Below are positions 53,328 to 62,915 of a stretch of 64,000 bases of DNA, in pieces; positions within the stretch are counted from its first letter, which is position 1; every line of letters starts with the position of its first letter. A program made the position numbers and the translations under genes. This stretch comes from Alloscardovia sp963543015 (lineage in GTDB: Bacteria > Actinomycetota > Actinomycetes > Actinomycetales > Bifidobacteriaceae): positions 165,967 to 229,966 of the forward strand of contig CAUTYZ010000002.1 in the NCBI GenBank assembly GCA_963543015.1, in the 5' to 3' direction. The notes below the pieces were generated by a model that saw only the letters and a program-made list of their open reading frames with translations, made no database searches and was not told the origin of the DNA.

Positions 53328-54277
53328 TTATCCGAGCAAAGTCATAACAATTGGCACAACAACCACGAAGAGAATTGTGCTGATTGTGACGATGTTCGTC
53401 GAGAATTCCACATCGCCATCGCCCAGATCTGCGAGAATTGGCAGAACAGCCAATGCTGGAGCCGCGGACTGGATGACGAAGGTATTGAACTCTGCGGTTG
53501 GCATGCCATGCGCAAATGCATAGAGAAGACCAAACATAACCACAGGCGCAAGGATAAAACGACCAACGAGTGTAATGATAGTGTCACGATCGAAGCGAAC
53601 TGTCTTCAAGCCAGCCTTCTGCAGCGTCATACCAATGTAAATCAAGGACAATGGTGTCACGAGAGCGCCGATATACGTTAATGTATTTGTTGCGAAAGCA
53701 GGAACTGGAATACGGGTGACCAAGAATACGAGTGCTACGAGGAAGCCAATCAGTGGAGCTGGAAGGAGCTTCTTCCAATTGAACTGTGCACCAGCCTTCT
53801 TCTCGCCCGACTTGCTATCAGTTGTCATGAGATAGACACCAATAGTCCAAGTAGAGATAGTGTTCATGATGTAGTACACAAGGAAGTAAGGCAATGCGTC
53901 ATTTCCGAACAAAGCGATATTCAAAGGCAAACCAATGAAAATTGTATTAGCATTCGCGAATGTGTTAATCATCGTTCCACGACGACCTGGACGCATTTTT
54001 GAAAATCCATACTGCGAGGAATGCCAAAGCATAGCTTGCTACTAATGCGATGAATACAAAGAGCAAAACCGCTCGACAAGGAAACTAATTTATCCAGTGT
54101 CAAATACTTCAAAACAGACACGAAGATCGAGCATGGAAGCGCCACGTTCATAATCAGGCGCGAAATATTTGGGCCAAAGCTATCTGAGAACCATCCACGA
54201 GCTTGAAGGAAGTAACCCAGAACCATGATGACGATGATTGGAATGATGCTCTCTAGGGAGGTAAGGAATGCTGTCAT
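53328..54277 (-). pseudogene. mleP: AEC-family permease, probable malate permease, broken by two frameshifts
   Basis: An auxin-efflux-carrier family transporter of about 315 residues in three frames. The first part (start ATG 54277, ribosome site AAAGGGGAAG) ends usefully near LVSLSS. The middle reads LLFVFIALVASYALAF one frame over. The rest from KMRPGRRGTMINTF onward is in the third frame and runs to the stop. Each shift equals one extra base: one in the CC at 54069-54070, one in the five-T run at 53996-54000. Without them one continuous ten-helix protein results. Its place after a malolactic enzyme gene suggests malate uptake. Sequencing error remains possible. Confidence 0.82.
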
Positions 54278-54800
54278 GTACTTCCCCTTTCTCATAAATT
54301 TTAATTAAATTGTAAAATGCGCTGACGCTATAGCTATGAGATATACACCTGCGAACATGTAACGTCGTTAATGTATCGATAAATTGTCAAGACTAATTAC
54401 TTATCTCGCTGTTATGAGCGAAAATCAGTAGACGCCGCATAAACTTTATCTCGCGCCGCATTGTAAATTCGTGTTATGAATTACGGACACAGTGCCGAAT
54501 TCATCGCGTGCTCACGTACGAGCATGCTCAGTCATGTGAACGCGTGGTCAACAGTCAAGAAGATGCATTCTTTCTCTGTGCCCAAAGCCGCTATCATTAA
54601 CGCATGCGTTCACAGGACTATGCAGAGTATCTGACACGACCCCAATCAGATTCCTGAATCCCATGAGTCTAATCCCAAAAGCTGAATCCCGAGAATTGAA
54701 TCCTCAGAGTCTAAAAACTTAAGATAACCAATCAGGGCCCGTGCCAGAAACTCTCTTTACTTATATCGTACTTATACCTTACTTATACCTTACTTATACC
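54278..54800. other. intergenic region between malolactic enzyme and permease
   Basis: About 520 bases, no gene supported. It contains GAATCCC/GAATCCT words repeated between 54654 and 54708, and the 11-bp repeats listed separately. The large gap argues that mleP had its own promoter. Confidence 0.45.
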
Positions 54801-54813
54801 TTACTTATATTCT
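54759..54813. repeat. 11-bp tandem repeats across the malolactic enzyme stop codon
   Basis: Five units in a row: ACTTATATCGT, three exact ACTTATACCTT, and ACTTATATTCT. The last unit is coding and the stop codon lies at the junction of units four and five, so the array grew outward from the gene's 3' end. Confidence 0.88.
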
Positions 54814-56426
54814 GGATACCACTTGAAGTCGTGAACAGCCTTAGCCATATCCTTTTCTCCGCTGCGAGCAAGACCTTGCTCCTGAGCCTTCTTAGCAACA
54901 GCTTCTGCAACCTTGATAGATACGTCAGCGACATACTTGAATGGTGGCAAAACTGGAGCACCAAGCTCGCCAGGGTTGACGATACCGCTCAAAGAATGAG
55001 CTGCTGCGCCAATCATTTCGTCAGTCAGCAATGATGCTTCAGATGCAAGCATACCGAGACCAAGACCTGGGTAAATCAATGCGTTGTTTGCCTGACCAAT
55101 GATGTAGTCGATGCCATTGTAGTGAACAGTATCTGCTGGGATACCAGTTGCTACGAATGCCTTACCATCAGACCACTTAATCAAGTCTTCAGCGCTTGCT
55201 TCAGCGAGCTTTGTAGGGTTGCTGATTGGGAAGATAATTGGACGCTCAGTGATAGAGCACATTTCCTCAACAATTTCCTTAGTGAAGGACTTTGGCTGAG
55301 TAGAAGTTCCCACCAAAATAGTTGGCTTTACAGTCTTTACGACCTCGAGCAAGTCGGTAAGCTTATCTGCATGTGGATAATCAGAACGCTTCTTAGCGAA
55401 TGGACGCTGCTGATCGGTCAAATCATCCATATCGTCGAAGAGCAAGCCCTGCTTGTCTACCATGAAGAAGTGCTTGTATGCTTCCTCTTCAGGCATGCCT
55501 TCGCTGACCATTTCGCTCAAAACGCGAGATGCGATACCAGCGCCTGCTGTACCACCACCGTAGCACAGGTAAACCTGATCAGTGAGCTTTTCCTTCTTGA
55601 TATCCAATGCACCGAAAATACCACCGAGGGTAACGATACCGGTTCCCTGAATATCATCATTAAATGTAGGAATCTTGCCCTTGTACTTGTTCAAGATATT
55701 TGCTGCGTTGCCACGGCCGAAATCTTCCCAGTGCAAGTAAAGCTTAGGAAAAAGACCCTCAATAGTATTAACAAATTGATCAATGAAGTCGTAGTAACGA
55801 TCGCCACGCACACGCTCATGGTGATTACCCAAGTACAGTGGATCATCAAGAAGTTCTTGGCGGTTTGTACCAGCATCAATGACGATTGGCATCACTGTAG
55901 CAGGATCGATTCCAGCTGCTGCGGTGTATACCATCAACTTACCTACAGAGATATCAACGCCATTGGTTCCCCAGTCGCCAATACCCAAAATACCTTCAGC
56001 ATCAGTAACAACAACCAAACGAATGTCGCGGTCACCAGCAGCATTCTTCAATGTAGCTTCGATATTTTCTGGGTGATTGATATCGAGATATGCTGCATAC
56101 TGAGGATCTACGAAAAGATGGCTGTAGTTTTCGATGGCTTCTGCGATGGTTGGATCGTAGACAATTGGGTTGAACTCTTCAATGTGCTGTGCAAACATGC
56201 GATAGAAAAGTGTGCGGTTTGTATTGAAAATTTCCATCAAGAACAAACGCTTTTCGAGGTCGCTCGTCTTCGTTTCCAGCTGAGCATAAGACTGTGCTGC
56301 CTGCTCATCAATTGTCTGAACCTGTGGTGGAAGCATACCGACAAGGCCGAGCTTCTCACGTTCTTCAGTAGTGAATGCGGTTCCCTTATTCAAGAATGGG
56401 TCGTTCAAAATTTCACGTGCATTCAT
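54801..56426 (-). CDS. mleS: malolactic enzyme (malic-enzyme family)
   Basis: 541 residues, exactly the size of lactic-acid-bacterial malolactic enzymes, which convert L-malate to L-lactate and CO2 with bound NAD. The opening EILNDPFLNKGTAFT, and LYLHWEDFGRGNAANIL with FNDDIQGTG in the middle, are of the malolactic type more than of ordinary malic enzyme. The Rossmann part has CYGGGTAGAGIASR, a small variation of the nucleotide loop. GAGG precedes the ATG. The permease downstream supports the role but is broken. An oxaloacetate-forming or pyruvate-forming malic enzyme is the alternative. Confidence 0.85.
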   Translation of the reverse strand: MNAREILNDPFLNKGTAFTTEEREKLGLVGMLPPQVQTIDEQAAQSYAQLETKTSDLEKRLFLMEIFNTNRTLFYRMFAQHIEEFNPIVYDPTIAEAIENYSHLFVDPQYAAYLDINHPENIEATLKNAAGDRDIRLVVVTDAEGILGIGDWGTNGVDISVGKLMVYTAAAGIDPATVMPIVIDAGTNRQELLDDPLYLGNHHERVRGDRYYDFIDQFVNTIEGLFPKLYLHWEDFGRGNAANILNKYKGKIPTFNDDIQGTGIVTLGGIFGALDIKKEKLTDQVYLCYGGGTAGAGIASRVLSEMVSEGMPEEEAYKHFFMVDKQGLLFDDMDDLTDQQRPFAKKRSDYPHADKLTDLLEVVKTVKPTILVGTSTQPKSFTKEIVEEMCSITERPIIFPISNPTKLAEASAEDLIKWSDGKAFVATGIPADTVHYNGIDYIIGQANNALIYPGLGLGMLASEASLLTDEMIGAAAHSLSGIVNPGELGAPVLPPFKYVADVSIKVAEAVAKKAQEQGLARSGEKDMAKAVHDFKWYPEYK

Positions 56427-56706
56427 GATGACCTCTTTACTTACTGAATTTCATTACTTATTTTTAATTGCCTGTTAATGGTATGGCAATAGATGTTACG
56501 GTGTTTAACCGTTCATGTTTCCACTCTATTACTATGTTTCGAATTGATTACCGTAGCGCCGTACGTGAAAAATTTTTCCAGACCATGAATTTTGTCCTTA
56601 TCTCGTGGGCAATTTTTCGCGGTACAATTGTTCCTAATAATGCACCTAACACCGTCGCGTGTTACCGCATAAGAACTCAACGTATAAGAACTAAAAAGGA
56701 GTGAAC

Positions 56707-57534
56707 ATGACAAAGATGACATTGCATAGGAAATCGCGCGCGTTTGCACCTGACGGTTTCTTTGAATGTGAAGCTAAAGGCCTGCTTTGGCTTAAAGAGG
56801 CAGAGCAAGCGGGAGGGCCGCGTGTCGTATCGGTAGATTCATGGGGAACAGATTATCTCGATATTGAACGCATTTCATCAGCAAGTGCTACCCCAGATGC
56901 CGCGTATCAGTTTGGCCGGGCGTTGGCTCATATGCACGATTACGGTGCACAATTTTTCGGTGAAGCTCCTGCGGATTACGAGGGCAACTGCTATTTCGGA
57001 CCACTGCAAGATCCTGTCATTATGGATCGTGGCCAGTGGGATAGTGCAGTGGATTATTATGCACAAGGACGTTTACTTCCTATGGTAAATCTTGGCGTTC
57101 ATCGTGGTTTACTCACTCACGCTGACGTAGAACTTACTCACGATGTGTGCGATGCCCTTTCCGAGCTGATGGGTGCGGCAGCAGAAGATAAGCCTGCTCG
57201 TGTCCACGGTGATCTGTGGAGTGGAAACGTGATGTGGACTCGCACAGCCCCAGATGGTAGTGAGCTCGATGATGTCGAAGCAGTACTTATTGACCCTGCA
57301 GCTCACGGTGGTCATCGTGAAGAAGATTTATCCATGCTGTCTTTATTTGGTATGAGTTTTATGAGTGACATTCTTCGCGGATACCAAACTGTCCATCCAT
57401 TAAAGCGTGGCTTTGAGGACCGGCGTACTTTGTGGCAGCTCTACCCTATTGCTGGTCATTGCGTATTCTTCGGTGGTGGGTATGTGAGCCAGTATCGCTC
57501 AATGTGTCGTGAGTTGTTAGAAAATCTCCGATAA
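56707..57534 (+). CDS. fructosamine kinase family protein
   Basis: 275 residues of the fructosamine-3-kinase / aminoglycoside phosphotransferase fold. The catalytic loop is HGDLWSGNVMW and the metal-binding Asp is in LIDPAAHGGHREEDL. Such bacterial enzymes phosphorylate ribulosamines or fructosamines on glycated proteins; the substrate here is inferred. AAAAGGAG lies 5 bases before ATG 56707; GTG 56701 is an alternative. Direct repeats CATAAGAACT/TATAAGAACT precede the ribosome site (56668-56695). Confidence 0.87.
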   Translation: MTKMTLHRKSRAFAPDGFFECEAKGLLWLKEAEQAGGPRVVSVDSWGTDYLDIERISSASATPDAAYQFGRALAHMHDYGAQFFGEAPADYEGNCYFGPLQDPVIMDRGQWDSAVDYYAQGRLLPMVNLGVHRGLLTHADVELTHDVCDALSELMGAAAEDKPARVHGDLWSGNVMWTRTAPDGSELDDVEAVLIDPAAHGGHREEDLSMLSLFGMSFMSDILRGYQTVHPLKRGFEDRRTLWQLYPIAGHCVFFGGGYVSQYRSMCRELLENLR

Positions 57535-57548
57535 TTTTCTCTACGACG

Positions 57549-57592
57549 AAGGTGGTCATCAGAAATTGCTCTGATGACCACCTTTATTTTTT
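57549..57592. terminator. bidirectional terminator
   Basis: Perfect 15-bp stem AAGGTGGTCATCAGA (57549-57563) with 57570-57584, followed by a T-rich run, between convergent fructosamine kinase and LtrA genes. Confidence 0.9.
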
Positions 57593-57604
57593 ATAAATTC
57601 AAGC

Positions 57605-58792
57605 TTAGAACAACGAGAGCTCCTGAAGTTCTGGATTATTCCTCACACGAGAGAAATAGAAAATGGTAAAGTGCGCGACAATTGCAAACAGCATCGCGGT
57701 TGTAATGTACGTTACAACGTTGAAATTGGACGCAAAGAAGATGCACGATGCAAAACCGACAACGAAGAACGCAGCCAACAGTGCATAATACGTTTTCGTA
57801 AACTTCATGGATTCTTTGTTATAGCGAGCGTTGAGCAGAACTCCTAAGAAGATGAGCAACAATCCTATATAAAGGAAGAGATCAACGAAGAGATGATTCG
57901 CTTCAGGCTCGTTTAAGAAGGTGAAGGAAACGGTCACCATGCTCAAGCCGAACAGAACAAGATAGTGAGTGTAGAACAATCGCGATTCGGTAACAGTTAA
58001 GGATTCATCAATCGCGTGGTCATATTCGCCAAAATAGTACAAGAAGAGCAGCGCGATAATAATGAAATAGCATACCGAATCGAAAGTAAACGATTCTGGT
58101 GTGAAGAACGGGACGATACCCATAATCATCTCGCCAAAAGTAATAATAACGAGCAAGGATACACGCTCAATGATGTGAGGAATATTCACAATTTTGCGCA
58201 TCTCGTCGAAGCGCACATTAAAAGGTGTCACGATACTTGCGATTAAACCAATCAAGAAAACAACAACGCCTGGAACGACAGGAAGTACAGCCGCAAGGCC
58301 ACTGGTAAGGACGCGAATACCGGTGATCAAACTCATACCGCGAATCAGTTTATTTTCGGCGTCAGTATGCTCGCGTGCTTTATATTCCACGACAAATTGA
58401 ATAAATTGCGTCAAAGCCAAAACGAAAAGCGTCACCGCGAAATAGCGGAAATTATTCTGCCACTCTGTAGAAATCATATTCGAAATAAGCAGTAAAGTCG
58501 CCATATCGACAAACATAACAGCGATGTTCAAGGCAGAATTTCGACCATAACGATTCGTGAAGAACGTCTGAATAGTCCACGTACTGACCAAAACGAGAAT
58601 GCTAATCGTGAACGCAAAAAGTTGAGGAACGCTCACGATTCCGTGGTGCAAATGATGGATGACTGCGGTCATCTTCGAAATGGCGAACACGAAAACAAGG
58701 TCATAGAAGAGCTCGGTAAATTCAACTCTTTTATGTTCCGTGTGATTGGCGGGTTCGTTATGTTCTGTCTGTCCGATGACGGCTTCTTCCAT
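57605..58792 (-). CDS. LtrA family (low temperature requirement) membrane protein
   Basis: 395 residues with about eleven membrane helices. The N-terminal RVEFTELFYDLVFVFAISK segment is the hallmark of the LtrA family, first named in Listeria. The biochemical role is unknown. It stands alone, opposite dnaJ's upstream neighbour and separated from it by about 230 bases. Confidence 0.85.
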   Translation of the reverse strand: MEEAVIGQTEHNEPANHTEHKRVEFTELFYDLVFVFAISKMTAVIHHLHHGIVSVPQLFAFTISILVLVSTWTIQTFFTNRYGRNSALNIAVMFVDMATLLLISNMISTEWQNNFRYFAVTLFVLALTQFIQFVVEYKAREHTDAENKLIRGMSLITGIRVLTSGLAAVLPVVPGVVVFLIGLIASIVTPFNVRFDEMRKIVNIPHIIERVSLLVIITFGEMIMGIVPFFTPESFTFDSVCYFIIIALLFLYYFGEYDHAIDESLTVTESRLFYTHYLVLFGLSMVTVSFTFLNEPEANHLFVDLFLYIGLLLIFLGVLLNARYNKESMKFTKTYYALLAAFFVVGFASCIFFASNFNVVTYITTAMLFAIVAHFTIFYFSRVRNNPELQELSLF

Positions 58793-59024
58793 AATGAATT
58801 TTCTCTTCTTATCTGTTTATATGTTCTCTGTTATATGGGATTGTGTTCGGCTTTATAAATCGCACCAATTCAGTGTAATCAGTGTAAGTCAGTGGAGAAA
58901 CGCGAGAATTAAGAATTATTAGCGCTCCTCCATAGTTGATGTCATGCCTCACTAATGTACGCTGAATGAGGTCTCAGAAACTTACCTGAGTTTTGGCTAG
59001 TCTTCAGCGTTGAGCTCGTGTTTT

Positions 59025-60173
59025 TTACGAGAATGCGTGACGCAGCTTCTCGAAGAATCCGCGATTCTGCTTAATAGATTTTGCAGATTGTTCCGGCTTG
59101 TCTGAAATCTGAGATTCCTTATTTAAGCCCTCAAATTCACTGATAAGCTTCTTTTCCTGGTTGCTGAGCTTCTTTGGAATACTAATATCTACGTGGACGA
59201 TAAGTTTTCCTCGCTCATTGCGATTAAGAAGAGTAACGCCAAGATTATCTAAGGTGATGGTATCTTCAGGCTGTGAACCCGCAGGAATAGACAGCTCTTG
59301 ATTGCCATCAAATGTGTCAATTGTCGTGTGATGTCCCAGCACGGCCCATGTCATCGGAATGCGAATCCAGCAATGCAAATCATTGCCATCACGTGTAAAT
59401 GTATCGTCTGGTCGAATCGTGATATCGACATACAAGTCTCCAGCTGGACCACCGCCCCCACCTACTTCACCTTGACCAGTCAAGCGAAGTCGAGTTCCAT
59501 CCTGAATTCCTGCAGGAACAGCTACGGTAATTGTCCTCTGCTTTCGGACGCGACCTTGTCCCAAGCATGATGCGCATGGATCTTCGATAATAGTGCCATG
59601 ACCTTCACAGCGTTCACATGGTTGCGAAGAAACCATCTGACCAAGCATTGTGCGTACGACACGTTGAACAGAACCGCTCCCATGGCAATCAGGACAGGTA
59701 ATTGGATCCTTACCATCAGCGCTTCCGCTTCCTGAACACGCATCACACACAGCATACATGGACACGTCAAATGTTTCTTTTCCGCCAAAAACAGCAGTTT
59801 TCAGATCAATGTCGATACTCTTCAACGAATCTCGACCAGGCTGTGTACGAGGAATTGGACCGTGGCCTGTGCCAAACGCATCTCCAAAACCGCCTCCGAA
59901 GAAGGTATTGAAGATGTCACCGAAATCACCAGCAGCTCCATATCCGCCCGCGCCTGAACCAGGTGCTAATGGGTCAACGCCCTGATCATACATGGCACGC
60001 TTTTGGCTGTCGCTGAGGACTTCATATGCCGTATTGACTTCCTTGAATTTGTCCTCAAATTCTGGCCCTGCAATATCGGGGTGATATTTGCGGCTTAATT
60101 TGCGATACGCCTTCTTAATATCGTCGTCAGAAGCATCGCGAGAAACGCCTAAAGTCTCGTAATAGTCTGCCAT
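59025..60173 (-). CDS. dnaJ: chaperone protein DnaJ
   Basis: 382 residues: J domain with the HPD motif (RKYHPDIAG), Gly/Phe-rich linker (about 70-105), zinc domain with four CxxCxGxG repeats (CDACSGSG, CPDCHGSG, CERCEGHG, CASCLGQG), and the substrate-binding C-terminus. Stimulates DnaK. AAGGGAATT precedes the ATG. No hrcA, grpE or dnaK lies beside it and I see neither a CIRCE nor a HAIR element upstream. Confidence 0.95.
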   Translation of the reverse strand: MADYYETLGVSRDASDDDIKKAYRKLSRKYHPDIAGPEFEDKFKEVNTAYEVLSDSQKRAMYDQGVDPLAPGSGAGGYGAAGDFGDIFNTFFGGGFGDAFGTGHGPIPRTQPGRDSLKSIDIDLKTAVFGGKETFDVSMYAVCDACSGSGSADGKDPITCPDCHGSGSVQRVVRTMLGQMVSSQPCERCEGHGTIIEDPCASCLGQGRVRKQRTITVAVPAGIQDGTRLRLTGQGEVGGGGGPAGDLYVDITIRPDDTFTRDGNDLHCWIRIPMTWAVLGHHTTIDTFDGNQELSIPAGSQPEDTITLDNLGVTLLNRNERGKLIVHVDISIPKKLSNQEKKLISEFEGLNKESQISDKPEQSAKSIKQNRGFFEKLRHAFS

Positions 60174-60567
60174 AATTCCCTTTTAATTCAATGAATAATT
60201 GTGTACCCAATTCTTGTCACCCACCACTTGTGGTAATTTACTAAGGAATATTTAACCACTTTTCAATGACCGCGCGCAAAAAATTATCGCTGGGAATGAA
60301 CGTTTCATCTACGTATTCTCACGAGCATGGCGGTTCCATGACAGAAAGTGCAAAATATACGAAAACTTATGCGCTGATGGATGAATTGAGTATGCACTGT
60401 CTGAAGTATGTTCGCGGGAATGCCGAAATAAACTCGGCACACCTGTGCAAAATCAAGGCGTTAAAGGTCTTCATACTTTATTAAGATGAATTTACGTAAA
60501 TGGGTGGCGGTGCGCACTACGGTGAGCGTCACGTTACTTTTACCTATTAGAAGGAAAGTTGGTCTAC
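60174..60567. other. dnaJ-tkt divergent intergenic region
   Basis: About 390 bases. A 72-codon open frame (60266-60484) has no ribosome site and no recognisable content, so it is not called. A small stem TGCCGA/TCGGCA lies at 60421-60439 and the 12-bp palindrome ATTTACGTAAAT at 60490-60501, 67 bases before tkt; the latter is a possible operator. Confidence 0.5.
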
Positions 60568-62667
60568 ATGTCCGATTTCACATGGACAGAACTTGATGAG
60601 CGCGCAGTAAAGCTCGCTAAGGTTCTTTCGGCAGATGCAGTAGAAAAGGCTGGCTCTGGTCATCCAGGTTCACCTGTTTCTCTTGCACCAATTGCATATA
60701 CCCTTTATCAGCATTTCATTAAGCATGATCCGCAGGATCCAAACTGGGAAGGTCGCGATCGCTTCATTCTCTCTGGTGGTCACGCTTCTTTGACTCAGTA
60801 TGTACAGTTGTACTTCTCTGGCTATGACTTGACTCTCGATGATTTGAAGAAGTTCCGTACTATGGGAACTCGCACTCCAGGTCACCCAGAGTATGGTTTG
60901 ACTCCAGGAATTGAAATGACAACTGGTCCACTCGGCCAGGGTCTTGCTTCTGCAGTTGGTTTTGCAATGGGCCAGCGTTATCAGCGCAATCTCCTCGATC
61001 CACAGGCTCCAGCAGGTGCTTCCCCATTCGATCACAAGGTATGGGTTATCTGCGGTGAAGGTGACGTTGAGGAAGGTATTTCTGCTGAAGCAGCTTCTAT
61101 CGCAGGTGGTCAGAAGCTCGGCAATTTGACTGTTATCTTCGACGCAAACCACATCCAGATTGAAGGTGACACTAAGCTCACCTTCTCTGAGGATATCTTG
61201 AAGCGCTTCGAGGCTCAGGGCTGGTACACTGATGAAGTTTCCTTCATCCAGCCTGACGGTTCTTATAAGGAAGACACTGAAGCTCTTGCCGCAGCATTGC
61301 ACAAGGCTGAAGAAGTAACCGATCGTCCACACTTCATCAAGGTTGATACTTTGATTGCTTGGCCAACCCCAGGCAAGACCAATGATGAATCTTCTCACGG
61401 TTCTAAGCTCGGCGCTGAAGCTGTAGCAGGACTTAAGGAAGTTCTTGGCTTCGATCCTGAAGTTGCATTCCCAGTTGATGAAGAAGCACTTGCTCACGCT
61501 CGTAAGGTAGCAGAGCGCGGTGCTGAAGCTCACAAGCAGTGGGATGCTGACTTTGACGCATGGCGTGCAACGAATCCTGACAAGGCAGCTCTCTTCGATC
61601 GCATCGCAGCAGGTGAAATCCCAGCTGACTTCGACAAGGCTATCGACGAGCTCGAAGCAGGTATTTCTGCAGGCGCTTCTGTAGCAACTCGTAAGGCTTC
61701 TGGCGCTGCAATCAACGCAATCGCAGCAGTTATGCCTGAGCTTTGGGGTGGTTCTGCTGATTTGGGTGGTTCGAACAACACCACAATTAAGGGTGCTCCT
61801 TCCTTCCTCCCAGCAGAATACGCAACCAAGACCTGGCCAAACGTTTCTGAGGGCGGACGCGTTCTCCACTTCGGTGTACGCGAACTCGCAATGGGTGCAA
61901 TTACCAACGGTATTATCCTTGGTTCTCACACTCGCCCATTCAACGGAACCTTCTTCATGTTCTCCGATTACGAGCGCCCAACCGTTCGTCTCGCTGCATT
62001 GATGAACATTCCTAACCTCTACGTATGGACTCATGATTCCGTAGCTGTTGGTGAAGATGGCCCTACCCACCAGCCAGTTGAGAACCTCGCTTCTATGCGT
62101 GCAATTCCTAATTTGGAAGTTGTACGTCCAGCTGATGAGTTCGAAACTGCAGAAGCTTACCGTTACAACTTCGAGCGCGAATCTACCGCTCCAGTTGCAA
62201 TGATTCTTACCCGTCAGAATGTTCCAACTTTGCCAGAAACAATCGCTAAGGCAAAGGAAGGCGTCAAGCGTGGTGCTTACGTTCTCGTAGACACTGAGGG
62301 CACTCCAGACGTCATCCTCATGGGCTCCGGTTCTGAAGTTCAGCACGCTGTTGAAGCTGCTAAGACTTTAGCTGCTGAAGGCATCAAGGCACGCGTTGTT
62401 TCTGTTCCATCTATGGAATGGTTCGAGCAGCAGTCTGAAGAGTACAAGGAATCTGTACTTCCATCTGCTGTTAAGGCTCGCGTTTCCGTTGAAGCAGGTC
62501 TTGCTTTGTCTTGGTACAAGTACCTCGGCTCTTATGGTAAGGCTGTTTCTATCGAGTCCTTCGGTCTCCAGGGGGGCGGCGCTGAGAACATGGTTGCTCT
62601 CGGAATTACTCCAGAGCACGTTGTAGAAGAAGCTAAGGCTTCTATCGAAGCAGCTGCACGCGCATAA
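60568..62667 (+). CDS. tkt: transketolase
   Basis: Thiamine-diphosphate enzyme moving two-carbon units between sugar phosphates; with transaldolase it regenerates pentose phosphates for the phosphoketolase (bifid) pathway. 699 residues. Conserved parts: KAGSGHPGSPVS, TTGPLGQGLA, the thiamine/metal site GEGDVEEGI...NHIQIEG, and HDSVAVGEDGPTHQP. AAGGAAAG lies 9 bases before ATG 60568; a TTG at 60559 is less likely. Strong codon bias fits high expression. Confidence 0.97.
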   Translation: MSDFTWTELDERAVKLAKVLSADAVEKAGSGHPGSPVSLAPIAYTLYQHFIKHDPQDPNWEGRDRFILSGGHASLTQYVQLYFSGYDLTLDDLKKFRTMGTRTPGHPEYGLTPGIEMTTGPLGQGLASAVGFAMGQRYQRNLLDPQAPAGASPFDHKVWVICGEGDVEEGISAEAASIAGGQKLGNLTVIFDANHIQIEGDTKLTFSEDILKRFEAQGWYTDEVSFIQPDGSYKEDTEALAAALHKAEEVTDRPHFIKVDTLIAWPTPGKTNDESSHGSKLGAEAVAGLKEVLGFDPEVAFPVDEEALAHARKVAERGAEAHKQWDADFDAWRATNPDKAALFDRIAAGEIPADFDKAIDELEAGISAGASVATRKASGAAINAIAAVMPELWGGSADLGGSNNTTIKGAPSFLPAEYATKTWPNVSEGGRVLHFGVRELAMGAITNGIILGSHTRPFNGTFFMFSDYERPTVRLAALMNIPNLYVWTHDSVAVGEDGPTHQPVENLASMRAIPNLEVVRPADEFETAEAYRYNFERESTAPVAMILTRQNVPTLPETIAKAKEGVKRGAYVLVDTEGTPDVILMGSGSEVQHAVEAAKTLAAEGIKARVVSVPSMEWFEQQSEEYKESVLPSAVKARVSVEAGLALSWYKYLGSYGKAVSIESFGLQGGGAENMVALGITPEHVVEEAKASIEAAARA

Positions 62668-62688
62668 CTTACGGTTATTCGTAAAAGT

Positions 62689-62794
62689 GATTCATCCGAG
62701 TACATACGTTTCTTTCGGGGAACAGAGCGAGTATTTGTCGCGTTTACATCGCGTTTCTAACGTGTAACTCGACTTTCGTGTATTCGGATGAATC
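62689..62794. repeat. inverted repeat between tkt and tal
   Basis: GATTCATCCGA (62689-62699) is repeated inverted at 62784-62794; the match extends imperfectly to about 18 bases (GATTCATCCGARTACA). The spacer is about 84 bases. It lies just after the tkt stop and may be a terminator of unusual span or a pair of operator sites. Confidence 0.6.
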
Positions 62795-62915
62795 GCACCA
62801 CAGATTTTGGGACGATGTCTTCGTGCGGGTTTTGCGCGCTTACAGGTGCAATTCTCAAAACGGCAATTACGGCAATTCGTCCCGCTTAAAAATTCCACAA
62901 TAAGGGGAAAAACTC

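Noticed and set aside
60266..60484. 72-codon frame upstream of tkt
   Set aside because: No ribosome site, no conserved pattern, and it occupies the expected promoter region of tkt.
60670..62346. Open frame of 558 codons antisense to tkt
   Set aside because: Same cause as above; the composition is that of a shadow of a highly biased gene. Similar antisense frames over tsf, rpsB, thrS and mleS are rejected for the same reason.
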